Made by a program: the position numbers and the translations under genes. A stretch of DNA of 39,222 bases from an uncultured bacterium (GTDB lineage: Bacteria > Cyanobacteriota > Vampirovibrionia > Obscuribacterales > Obscuribacteraceae): NCBI GenBank assembly GCA_913063055.1, contig CAJXZK010000014.1, forward strand, positions 1 through 39,222, read 5' to 3'. The notes beneath the pieces are model-generated. The model ran no database searches, had not been told where the DNA came from, and saw nothing but the letters and a program-made list of their open reading frames with translations. Below, one piece after another: positions 24,562-32,179 of this stretch. Position 1 is the stretch's first letter, and every line of letters starts with the position of its first letter.

Positions 24562-26680
24562 GCATTTCTTCCTTGTCTTTCATCAAGTCGTTGATGATAA
24601 GCAAAATAATCAGCTGCACAAAGCCACGCAAATCTTCGGCCCACTCAATTTTACTCTCCACTAGCTCTTCTAAATTAGGAATCATGTCACTAGCTAATTT
24701 TTGCAATAACGCTGGTGGTACTGGTTCTGAGAGAGTCAAATCTTGCTTTGATAGATTTTCGCTGTAGTCCCAATGCAAGAGCAAACCATTGGCCATAAGC
24801 TCTTGCACTAAATCCTCTAGATGAATACTTGAACTTAGTGACAACTTGAGCGACAGCTTAGCTTGAGCTGTTAGAGAGCCCTCATCAAGCAAAGCCTGGG
24901 GATAATAGCGAATACAGAGATCGGCAAACTCTCTCTGAGGAGAAATAAATTTGTCTGCGTCATTTTTTCGGCGATTGATCTGAGCATTCGCTTGCTTCTC
25001 GGTATAGCCTCGCTCGCGGTGATCGCGACTGACTTTCCAAAAAGTCTTGAGCTCTGCCTCGGGATCCATGAAGATTTTCAGATCAATTACTTTTCGCGAC
25101 TTAGGTAAATAGAAAGTGTGCAAGCCAGACAGGACAATAAAATCGTTGGGCTCAATCACCCGAGCACTAGTAAAGGCACCAGTTGAGTGATCATAGTCGA
25201 CACGCTCAACACTGCGTCCGCGCTTCAAATTGAAGAGTGTATCGGCCTGCCTGTGGAGGAAATTGGCTTTCGGATCAAGATGGGTAATGTCTTTTTTCCA
25301 ATTTTCGTCGTGGCGAGCCCATTTGTGATCAGCATCACCTTCAAGCTCAACCACGCGATTCTGCAGTAAGGCCTTTATGTCTTTGAGCAGTGTCGATTTA
25401 CCAGCACCACTATCTCCACCAATACCGATGACGATAGCTCTTTCGCGCTTATAAATCGAATTACTGCGCACACCAGTACGATAGCAAAGCACGATATTGG
25501 CCAGCAAGGTTGCTTCTAGCAGAGTAAAGGCTAGAGAAGAGAGGTGCTCACCAGGTATGCCTAAATTCCAAACCTGACCGCAGAACATAATGGCCGGATA
25601 ATCGAAGTGATGGAAAAAGAGAAAATAGAAAAGGTAGAAGCAAGAAAGGGCCATACCAGCTGGCACAATGCGGCTATCTCGGCGGCTATATTTGATCATG
25701 AAAATGCTGAGGAATGGCACAATCCAAACGTACCAGCCGGGCGCCGGCACAATAAGGGCGACAAATAAAGCAAAGACAATATTGAGGAAGGCATCTAGTA
25801 AATCAAGATTGATTTTGGGATAGAGAGCAAAACGCACATAGGTACTGCACACCGCCAGAACGGGCAAGAAAATATGCATAGAGCCAATGCTGATGTAAGA
25901 CTCAAAGATCTGGCTCTGCTTGGGATTATGCAAAACTATGGCTTGAAAACCAGCCGAGGACAAAAAGGGATAGACCCAGAAGATAAGCATGAGAAGCGAA
26001 CAGACGAGATAGAGCCCGGCCATCTTGGGCTTCTGATTGCGATAAATATAAGTGATACAAAGGGGCAAGGCCGCCGCCACGTGAGACTTGGTCGCCAGAG
26101 CTAAACCAAAAAGCAGTGCCGATTTAAGCGTGTCGTGTTTGCGCAAAAAATAAACAGCAGCGAACAGTATCGCTGTTGGTATCAAATCGAGTTGTGAGTG
26201 AATGTAGCAAGCATAAAATATGATTGGCGAAAGAAAGTAATACCAGAAGACTTTGTTGACTCTTGCTGGAAACATTTTGACCAATAGGAAGGCAATCAAA
26301 ATATCGCTAAGAAGGGTCGGCAATTTCATAAAGAAATTGACCAAATAGGTATTTTCGAAACCAACCAGCTTCAGAGGCAGACAAAAGAAAGCGACAATAT
26401 AAAGCATCAGCGGCTGATAAGGAAATTGATCCCGCTGTGTGGTGGTCTGAAAATAGAAATCCCAAGGGTTGTCAAAGTGGCTGATAAAGTGCTGAACGAA
26501 CGGCACAAATAGCTGGTTCATATAACCAGACGAAAAAAGCACCATCAGCAACACTTTGGCAAAAACCACCAGAGCAAAAGCACTGAGGCCAATTGGGGCC
26601 GCCGACTTGAGGACAGCACCCGCTGTGCCGCCGCCAAGCTTATCCACTGGATTCAAAATCGGTTTTGCTTTTGCTTCCAT
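24551..26680 (-). CDS. Fusion of a GT-C/mannosyltransferase-like membrane domain with a uridine-kinase/PRK-like kinase domain
   Basis: A 709-aa protein from ATG 26680. A TTG 31 codons upstream is also possible. Residues about 25-410 are a polytopic membrane domain with a GT-C-like loop (HFDNPWDFYFQTTTQRDQFP), HSQLDLIPTAILF and a Pro-rich PAPGWYVWIVPF loop, as in PIG-M/GT87-like mannosyltransferases. Residues about 415-620 are a P-loop kinase. Walker A is GIGGDSGAGKSTLL (about 419-432), then LEGDADHKWARHDENW, YDHSTGAF, FIVLSGLHTFYL and a RDHRERGYTEKQANAQINRR lid, the pattern of uridine kinase and phosphoribulokinase. The C-terminal 90 residues are unassigned. I know of no standard protein with this architecture. 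It heads the operon and overlaps HAD by 11 nt. Confidence 0.75.
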   Translation of the reverse strand: MEAKAKPILNPVDKLGGGTAGAVLKSAAPIGLSAFALVVFAKVLLMVLFSSGYMNQLFVPFVQHFISHFDNPWDFYFQTTTQRDQFPYQPLMLYIVAFFCLPLKLVGFENTYLVNFFMKLPTLLSDILIAFLLVKMFPARVNKVFWYYFLSPIIFYACYIHSQLDLIPTAILFAAVYFLRKHDTLKSALLFGLALATKSHVAAALPLCITYIYRNQKPKMAGLYLVCSLLMLIFWVYPFLSSAGFQAIVLHNPKQSQIFESYISIGSMHIFLPVLAVCSTYVRFALYPKINLDLLDAFLNIVFALFVALIVPAPGWYVWIVPFLSIFMIKYSRRDSRIVPAGMALSCFYLFYFLFFHHFDYPAIMFCGQVWNLGIPGEHLSSLAFTLLEATLLANIVLCYRTGVRSNSIYKRERAIVIGIGGDSGAGKSTLLKDIKALLQNRVVELEGDADHKWARHDENWKKDITHLDPKANFLHRQADTLFNLKRGRSVERVDYDHSTGAFTSARVIEPNDFIVLSGLHTFYLPKSRKVIDLKIFMDPEAELKTFWKVSRDHRERGYTEKQANAQINRRKNDADKFISPQREFADLCIRYYPQALLDEGSLTAQAKLSLKLSLSSSIHLEDLVQELMANGLLLHWDYSENLSKQDLTLSEPVPPALLQKLASDMIPNLEELVESKIEWAEDLRGFVQLIILLIINDLMKDKEEMHEV

Positions 26681-26822
26681 CAACCCTGCTTGATCACTTT
26701 CTATTTTGATATGCCCGCTCTTTGGCAGCGGACCACTACTTACAACCACATCAAAACAATCGATTGCGGCCAAACAACTGCATCAAGTGGCTACAATGCA
26801 AACAGAGTCAATTTTATCGTTA

Positions 26823-27311
26823 CTACTTAGAAGCAGTGCCTTCTGGATAGTAAATGAAATCGCAGCGGAATGGCGCCGGAGCGTCTTTAAAATCAGCAGG
26901 CAAAGGAGCAAAGGGTGACTGTGTTCTCACCGAGTCAACAGTTCTCTCAATAGCCCGTTGACCACCGGTGGCGCTGACCGTATGAACATCGGTGCAAAGG
27001 CCTGGTCGAGTAATTAGAAATTCAACGGCTACGCTGTAGCGGTGGTCAGACTTAAGTGGCCGCCAGCCCTCTGCCAGGCGATTCTGCAAATCTATGCAGT
27101 AGCGCTGCTGCTCAGGGGTATAGCTGTGTTCGCTCACCGGTGAAACCATGACCTTGTGAGGACCAACTGGCTTGGTCGGTTCGGTAGTGGTTGTGGTGGT
27201 GGTTGTTGACGTAGTGGTGGTCTTGTCTCCAACTTTATCGGTCTTACTGCATCCAGTCACTATGACAGCCGCAGGGATAAGCAATGAACACAAGAGAACC
27301 GACAGGCGCAT
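26823..27311 (-). CDS. Lipoprotein with Thr-rich linker and TonB-C-like domain
   Basis: A 162-aa exported lipoprotein. The signal peptide MRLSVLLCSLLIPAAVIV ends in the lipobox VTGC, so the mature protein is lipid-anchored at Cys21. A Thr-only tract (about residues 31-43) works as a flexible linker. Residues about 70-160 resemble the TonB C-terminal domain (VAVEFLITRPGLCTDVHTVSATGGQRAIERTVDSVR, then FAPLPADF). There is no N-terminal TonB helix, so energy transduction is unlikely, and a structural or sensing role in the envelope is more plausible. ATG 27311 follows GAGG by eight bases. The gap to the glycan operon start is 142 nt. Confidence 0.75.
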   Translation of the reverse strand: MRLSVLLCSLLIPAAVIVTGCSKTDKVGDKTTTTSTTTTTTTTEPTKPVGPHKVMVSPVSEHSYTPEQQRYCIDLQNRLAEGWRPLKSDHRYSVAVEFLITRPGLCTDVHTVSATGGQRAIERTVDSVRTQSPFAPLPADFKDAPAPFRCDFIYYPEGTASK

Positions 27312-27330
27312 GGTAAGACCTCGAATAAGA

Positions 27331-27343
27331 TAGACCCATTCTA
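27331..27343 (-). promoter_or_regulatory. Possible -10 element (TAGAAT) for the lipoprotein gene
   Basis: TAGAAT at 27343-27338 on the minus strand would give a start near 27331 and a 20-nt leader carrying GAGG before the ATG at 27311. No convincing -35 is visible, so this is a weak call. Confidence 0.3.
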
Positions 27344-27455
27344 CACGAGGGCGAATAAGTCATGTATCAACTGAAAGCCTTCAGCAACTGTAAAAATCCG
27401 GTAAGCGAAAAAAAGTTGAGCGCGAAAGAAAGAAATCAGCCCAAGAAATAGGGAC

Positions 27456-27869
27456 CTAATGCTCGATAGCTTCCACCGGTCGCCTAATTTGAGCGCCAAC
27501 GCAAAGGCCATCATTAAAATCGAGGTCGAGATAAGCCTCTTTCAACCCCCGGCTCATGACATAGCTCAACTGAACAACTTTGTTGTCAATCACTTTCTTC
27601 TCGCACAGACGCGTGCCCAGAAGCTTTTCAAGCTGTTGAACATCTTTGCCTATCAGTCTTCCCGAGCCAATCAAGTCGTGAACCATTGAATAGCGCGTCG
27701 GACCAACGCCAAAATCCCAAATCTCACTATTAAAAGGCAAAGGAGTGGGATCTTGCACAAACGAAATTGCCAGTACTGCTATGGCAATCAAGAGAATTAA
27801 CTCGATGGCCAACAACCACTTAAATATAGGCCTGGTCTGCCACAAAGTTTTGAAATCAAGTTTACTCAA
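27456..27869 (-). CDS. Single-pass membrane protein with a BamE/SmpA-like fold, unknown
   Basis: A 137-aa protein. A membrane helix (about residues 17-38, IFKWLLAIELILLIAIAVLA) follows a short N-terminus. Residues about 57-135 show RYSMVHDLIGSGRLIGKDVQQLEKLLGTR and later YLDLDFNDGLCVGAQIRR. This order, a helix pair with an LxGK/LLG block followed by beta strands, resembles the SmpA/OmlA (BamE) domain. The match is by pattern only. The start is TTG 27869, because no ATG exists near the N-terminus and the ribosome site is poor. It diverges from the arsenic operon, which begins 136 nt away. Confidence 0.6.
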   Translation of the reverse strand: MSKLDFKTLWQTRPIFKWLLAIELILLIAIAVLAISFVQDPTPLPFNSEIWDFGVGPTRYSMVHDLIGSGRLIGKDVQQLEKLLGTRLCEKKVIDNKVVQLSYVMSRGLKEAYLDLDFNDGLCVGAQIRRPVEAIEH

Positions 27870-27924
27870 GGTCTACCGGCCAAGTCCTATCATGCAATTC
27901 GTCACCGCGGTAATTATAGGGGTA

Positions 27925-27959
27925 TTGACATAGTCACCATATTTTGATATTTGTACAAA
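27925..27959 (+). promoter_or_regulatory. Arsenic operon promoter/operator region
   Basis: TTGACA (27925-27930), a perfect -35, is followed after 17 nt by TATTTG (27948-27953) as a modest -10. A perfect palindrome TTTGTACAAA (27950-27959) overlaps the -10 and start region. AT-rich ATATTTTGATAT just upstream resembles ArsR-type operators. Binding of the ArsR domain encoded immediately downstream would block initiation. Confidence 0.6.
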
Positions 27960-27960
27960 C

Positions 27961-28020
27961 ATAGAAAGATAAAATATAGAAAGCTAAAATACGGAAATAC
28001 CAAATATGGAAATACAAGGG
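27961..28020 (+). repeat. Four degenerate 15-bp direct repeats running into the arsR-arsC start codon
   Basis: Successive 15-mers begin at 27961, 27976, 27991 and 28006. The first two differ by one base (ATAGAAAGATAAAAT / ATAGAAAGCTAAAAT). The third and fourth share GGAAATAC and align at most other positions. The fourth begins with the ATG of the arsR-arsC gene. They could be operator half-sites or a slippage-derived leader. Confidence 0.6.
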
Positions 28021-28764
28021 GTATTAAACGCCTTTGGCGCTCTCTCGCAAGAGTCACGCTTAAACGTCTTTCGCCTTCTAGTACAACGCGGCCCTGACGG
28101 TCTGGCCGCGGGAACAATAGCCGCTCAATTGGGCATAACTCCGGCCACCATGTCACACCACTTGGAGCAATTGAGCCAAGCCGGGCTTGTTTCTTCAAAG
28201 CGGGACGGACGCTCAATCATTTACAGCGCCAAATACGACACGATGCAAAGTCTGATCAGTTTCCTCATGGAAAATTGCTGCGAGGGAAAAATTGACTGCT
28301 GCAACGAAACTACAACTTGTAATGAAAATACAGCTTGCAACGAAACCAAACAAAAAGCCATAAAGGTAATCTTCGCTTGCATACATAATGCCGGCCGCTC
28401 GCAGATGGCCGCCAGCTTCTTCAATTTATATTGCAACCAAACCAAAGCTTTTGCTCTTTCCGCCGGCACCAATCCTGGTACCAATGTTCATGCAGAGGTG
28501 CTAGCCGTGATGAAAGAAGAAGGCCTTGACCTATCAAATATAAAACCACAACTGCTCACCGATAAACTAGCGCAAGGCGCTGAAATGCTCATTACCATGG
28601 GCTGCGGTGAAACCTGTCCAATGATTCCAGGACTAAAAAGAGCCGACTGGGGCCTACCAGACCCTAAAGGTCAAACAATCGATCGAGTGAGAGAAATTCG
28701 CGACGAAGTAAAACAACGTGTACAAACTCTTGTCAAAGAATTAGGCGTAGCCAATGAGCAATAA
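28006..28764 (+). CDS. Fused ArsR-family repressor and thioredoxin-type arsenate reductase (ArsR-ArsC)
   Basis: A 252-aa fusion. Residues 1-90 are an ArsR/SmtB winged helix (FGALSQESRLNVFRLL, recognition region TPATMSHHLEQLSQAGLV, wing SSKRDGRSIIYSA). Residues 91-115 are a Cys-rich linker with C91-C92, C98-C99, C105 and C111. Residues 119-250 are a low-molecular-weight-phosphatase-like arsenate reductase. Its P-loop nucleophile is C125 in CIHNAGRSQM (C-x5-R), the resolving pair is C200/C204 in MGCGETCP, and the acid is D219 in LPDP. The protein can thus sense As(III) and reduce As(V). The linker cysteines may bind arsenite. acr3 overlaps its end by 11 nt. Confidence 0.92.
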   Translation: MEIQGVLNAFGALSQESRLNVFRLLVQRGPDGLAAGTIAAQLGITPATMSHHLEQLSQAGLVSSKRDGRSIIYSAKYDTMQSLISFLMENCCEGKIDCCNETTTCNENTACNETKQKAIKVIFACIHNAGRSQMAASFFNLYCNQTKAFALSAGTNPGTNVHAEVLAVMKEEGLDLSNIKPQLLTDKLAQGAEMLITMGCGETCPMIPGLKRADWGLPDPKGQTIDRVREIRDEVKQRVQTLVKELGVANEQ

Positions 28765-29842
28765 ACAAGTTCAAGCGGCAAACAATGATACCAGTCAGCC
28801 AAGCATAGGTTTCTTTGAGCGCTGGCTGACAGTCTGGGTTTTTCTCTGCATCGGTGCAGGAATAACTCTGGGGCAATTAATGCCAGGGCCAATGAAGTTA
28901 ATAGGTTCACTCGAGATCGCTAAAGTAAATATACCTGTTGGGCTCTTAATCTGGCTAATGATTGTGCCCATGCTTTTAAAGATTGACTTTGGCTCCCTGG
29001 GGCAGGTCAAAAGTCACTGGAAAGGCATAGCCGTAACCCTTTTCATAAACTGGGCAGTGAAACCATTTTCGATGGCCTTGCTAGCCTATATATTTATTCG
29101 TGTAATTTTCGCCCCATACCTGCCCCCTACACAGATTGACAGCTATGTCGCCGGACTAATCCTACTGGCGGCAGCACCATGCACAGCCATGGTCTTTGTC
29201 TGGAGCCAGCTGACAAAAGGTGATCCCTACTTCACTCTTTCGCAAGTAGCAGTGAACGATCTGATCATGATATTTGCCTTCGCACCAATTGTCGGTCTGC
29301 TGCTCGGCCTATCCTCAATAACCGTTCCCTGGGACACCTTGCTGATCTCGGTTGGTCTGTACATTGTCATACCAGTGCTGCTTGCCCAAGCGTGGCGAAG
29401 CATATTGCTAAAGCAAGGGCAGGAAAGCTTTGACAAGACTCTTGAATTGCTACACCCGCTTTCACTTGCAGCACTACTCACCACCCTAATTTTGCTCTTT
29501 GCCTTTCAAGGCGAAGCGATTCTCAAGCAGCCACTTGTAATAGCAATGCTGGCAGTGCCGATTTTGATTCAAGTCTTTTTCAACTCCACTTTTGCCTACT
29601 TACTGAACAAGCATTTCAGAGTTGCTCACTGTGTCGCTGGCCCCTCTGCCTTAATCGGAGCCAGTAATTTTTTCGAACTGGCCGTGGCAACTGCCATAAG
29701 CCTATTTGGCTTCAATTCAGGGGCAGCACTCGCCACCGTAGTTGGTGTGCTAATTGAAGTGCCAGTAATGCTTGCCGTTGTCAAAATCGTCAACAGCAGC
29801 AAGCAATGGTACGAAAAAGATCTTCCCGAAAGTCAAAGTTAA
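28754..29842 (+). CDS. acr3: Arsenite efflux permease, ACR3 family
   Basis: A 362-aa transporter with ten membrane helices that exports As(III) from the cytoplasm. Family signatures are IPVGLLIWLMIVPMLLKIDFG in helix 2, the essential Cys in LLAAAPCTAMVFVWSQLTKGDP, QVAVNDLIMIFAFAPIV, and the late GASNFFELAVATAISLFG with the conserved Glu. The start at 28754 overlaps the arsR-arsC end by 11 nt, giving translational coupling. It is ACR3, not the unrelated ArsB type, although ArsA and ArsD follow. Confidence 0.95.
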   Translation: MSNKQVQAANNDTSQPSIGFFERWLTVWVFLCIGAGITLGQLMPGPMKLIGSLEIAKVNIPVGLLIWLMIVPMLLKIDFGSLGQVKSHWKGIAVTLFINWAVKPFSMALLAYIFIRVIFAPYLPPTQIDSYVAGLILLAAAPCTAMVFVWSQLTKGDPYFTLSQVAVNDLIMIFAFAPIVGLLLGLSSITVPWDTLLISVGLYIVIPVLLAQAWRSILLKQGQESFDKTLELLHPLSLAALLTTLILLFAFQGEAILKQPLVIAMLAVPILIQVFFNSTFAYLLNKHFRVAHCVAGPSALIGASNFFELAVATAISLFGFNSGAALATVVGVLIEVPVMLAVVKIVNSSKQWYEKDLPESQS

Positions 29843-29909
29843 ATACTTGCAAGCAAGGAACAGAGACTAAATTCAAGAGTCTTGCCAATACAGCGAAAGG
29901 AGCAAAGCC

Positions 29910-30374
29910 ATGAAAATTCAAGTATTCGACCCGCCAATGTGCTGTTCAACAGGCATTTGCGGACCTGGAGTGGACCCAGCTCTCGTAAATTTCAGCGCCG
30001 ATCTCGACTGGCTCAAACGCCAGGGCATTGAAGTAGAACGCTATAATCTCTCGCAGCAAACCCAGGCTTTTGTCAGCAATGCCACAGTGGCTGCGGCCCT
30101 GAAGAAAGACGGCAACGACTGCCTACCGCTTATTCTGGTTGACGGTAAAATCGCATCTCAGGGCTTATATTTATCAAGAGAAAAACTAGCCGAGCTTACA
30201 AATTTAGAATATTCAGCCAGCGAAAACAAACAAGAGACTAAGGGTGGGCTGAAATTTACTGTTCAGCAGGCCGAGTCTACCACTTCAGAGACGGCAAAAT
30301 CCGCAGCCGCTTCAGGATGCTGCAGCGCACCAGCTGATAAGGAAGAAGCAGATAAGAAGTCTTCCTGTTGCTAA
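29910..30374 (+). CDS. arsD: Arsenite metallochaperone ArsD
   Basis: A 154-aa protein that delivers As(III) to ArsA. The N-terminal thioredoxin-like fold starts KIQVFDPPMCCSTGICGPGVDP, with the three functional cysteines C11, C12 and C17 (C12/C13/C18 in the E. coli plasmid protein). PLILVDGKIASQGLYLSREKLAEL is the family's second half. The 35-residue tail has two vicinal Cys pairs (SGCCSAP and terminal SSCC) for additional As(III) binding. GGAG lies eight bases before the ATG. It begins 67 nt after acr3 and ends 14 nt before arsA. Confidence 0.94.
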   Translation: MKIQVFDPPMCCSTGICGPGVDPALVNFSADLDWLKRQGIEVERYNLSQQTQAFVSNATVAAALKKDGNDCLPLILVDGKIASQGLYLSREKLAELTNLEYSASENKQETKGGLKFTVQQAESTTSETAKSAAASGCCSAPADKEEADKKSSCC

Positions 30375-30388
30375 TTAAAGGAGCGGCC

Positions 30389-32179
30389 ATGAACCTGGTT
30401 GAACAAGCCACTAAATATATGTTCTTCACCGGCAAGGGTGGGGTTGGTAAAACTTCAGTATCATGTGCTGTGGCCATCGCCCTGGCAGACAAAGGCAAGC
30501 GAGTTCTGCTAGTCAGCACCGACCCAGCTTCAAACCTTGATGAAGTACTTCACGTCACTCTCAGCGGTACGCCCACTGCTGTGCCTGAAGTGCATGGCCT
30601 AGATGCTCTCAACATCGACCCAGAAGCGGCGGCCTGCGAATATCGCGAAAGATTGATAGGGCCGTACCGCGGGCTTTTGCCCGAGGCTAGCCTGAAGAGT
30701 ATGGAAGAGCAGCTCTCTGGCTCGTGCACCACTGAAATTGCAGCCTTCGACGAATTTGCCAAGTTGCTTGGCGACGACGAAAAAACAGCTAACTACAACC
30801 ACGTTATTTTCGATACGGCCCCAACCGGCCATACAATGCGTCTGCTCTCTCTACCAAAATCATGGTCTACCTTCATCGAAAGTAATACCACTGGCACTTC
30901 CTGCCTTGGTCCATTAGCAGGACTGCAACAACAAGAAAACATATATGCTTCCTCAGTGAGCACACTAATGGATGCCACCCGCACAACCCTTGTACTGGTT
31001 GCTCGCCCTGAACAATCAGCCTTAAGAGAAGCCGCCAATACAAGCAGAGAACTGCGAGCCATTGGAGTTGCCAATCAATGTCTTATCCTCAATGGCGTCT
31101 TGAAAATAGATACTACTGGCGATGCTATAGCGGCAGCCTTCTCTAAGCGTGAGCAAAGAGCACGAACCTCAATGCCAGCAGAATTATCCGAACTGCCTTG
31201 CCAGGAAATACTACTGAGCGCCAGGGCCCTGCTGGGCGTTGCCGCACTAAGAAATATGTTTCAGGCAACGGCGGCGACTCAATCTACAGACTCAGAAGCG
31301 AGGGTTCAACTGCCACCAGCGCTAGTGAGCATAGTCAATGAAATAGAAACATCCGGCAAAGGCGTAATCATGACCATGGGCAAAGGTGGTGTTGGCAAAA
31401 CCAGCATCGCTGCAGCCATAGCTGTAGAGCTTGCCAAAAGAGGCCACGCCGTGCGCCTGAGCACCACAGACCCAGCAGCTCATTTGTTATGGGTGGTAGA
31501 AAATCCAGTACCAAACTTGACGATTAGTCGCATTGATCCCGCCGCCGAAACCAAGTCTTACCAAAGAGAAGTAATGGCAAGTGCTGGCGAAAATCTCGAC
31601 GAGCAAGGACGAGCACTACTAGACGAAGATTTGCGCTCTCCCTGCACTGAAGAAGTCGCTGTCTTTAGAAGCTTCGCCAATATTGTGGCCGAAGGGCAGG
31701 AGGGTTTCGTCGTACTCGACACCGCCCCAACTGGACACACAATTTTGCTACTAGATGCCGCCCAGGCCTACCACAAAGAAGTCTTGCGCCAATCTAGCAA
31801 TATGCCCGACTCTGTCATTAATCTATTGCCCAGACTACGGGACCCTAATTTTACTCGCATACTACTTGTCACCTTGCCAGAAGCGACTCCCGTGCATGAG
31901 GCTAAGCACTTACAAGAAGACCTGGCTAGAGCCGAAATTCATCCATTTGCCTGGATTATCAATCAATCGCTCTCAGCAGCCCAAACAACTAACCCGGTCT
32001 TACAAGCCCGCCGTAACAACGAACAGGAATACATTGCCGAAGTTGAGCAGCTAAGCCAACGCGTCGCCGTAGTGCCATGGTTAGCTGAGCCCCCGAGCGA
32101 TACGTCTGGATTAGAAAAAATGCTAGGCGGCAAACCTGAGAATTTGCCCGCGGCGACAGCTTCAGTTCGGAATCACTAG
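30389..32179 (+). CDS. arsA: Arsenical pump-driving ATPase ArsA (two-domain)
   Basis: A 596-aa cytoplasmic ATPase that energises arsenite export. Two homologous halves are present: Walker A loops FFTGKGGVGKTSVSC (about residue 15) and MGKGGVGKTSIAAAI (about 330), each followed by a DTAPTGHT signature. The As(III)-binding cysteines lie in SGSCTTEIAAF, TGTSCLGPL and LRSPCTEEVAVF, as in the classical protein. The ATG 30389 has AAAGGAG six bases upstream. A TTG at 30368 overlaps arsD and is unlikely. Pairing with an ACR3 pump is known elsewhere. The last 18 nt overlap the convergent hydrolase gene. Confidence 0.95.
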   Translation: MNLVEQATKYMFFTGKGGVGKTSVSCAVAIALADKGKRVLLVSTDPASNLDEVLHVTLSGTPTAVPEVHGLDALNIDPEAAACEYRERLIGPYRGLLPEASLKSMEEQLSGSCTTEIAAFDEFAKLLGDDEKTANYNHVIFDTAPTGHTMRLLSLPKSWSTFIESNTTGTSCLGPLAGLQQQENIYASSVSTLMDATRTTLVLVARPEQSALREAANTSRELRAIGVANQCLILNGVLKIDTTGDAIAAAFSKREQRARTSMPAELSELPCQEILLSARALLGVAALRNMFQATAATQSTDSEARVQLPPALVSIVNEIETSGKGVIMTMGKGGVGKTSIAAAIAVELAKRGHAVRLSTTDPAAHLLWVVENPVPNLTISRIDPAAETKSYQREVMASAGENLDEQGRALLDEDLRSPCTEEVAVFRSFANIVAEGQEGFVVLDTAPTGHTILLLDAAQAYHKEVLRQSSNMPDSVINLLPRLRDPNFTRILLVTLPEATPVHEAKHLQEDLARAEIHPFAWIINQSLSAAQTTNPVLQARRNNEQEYIAEVEQLSQRVAVVPWLAEPPSDTSGLEKMLGGKPENLPAATASVRNH

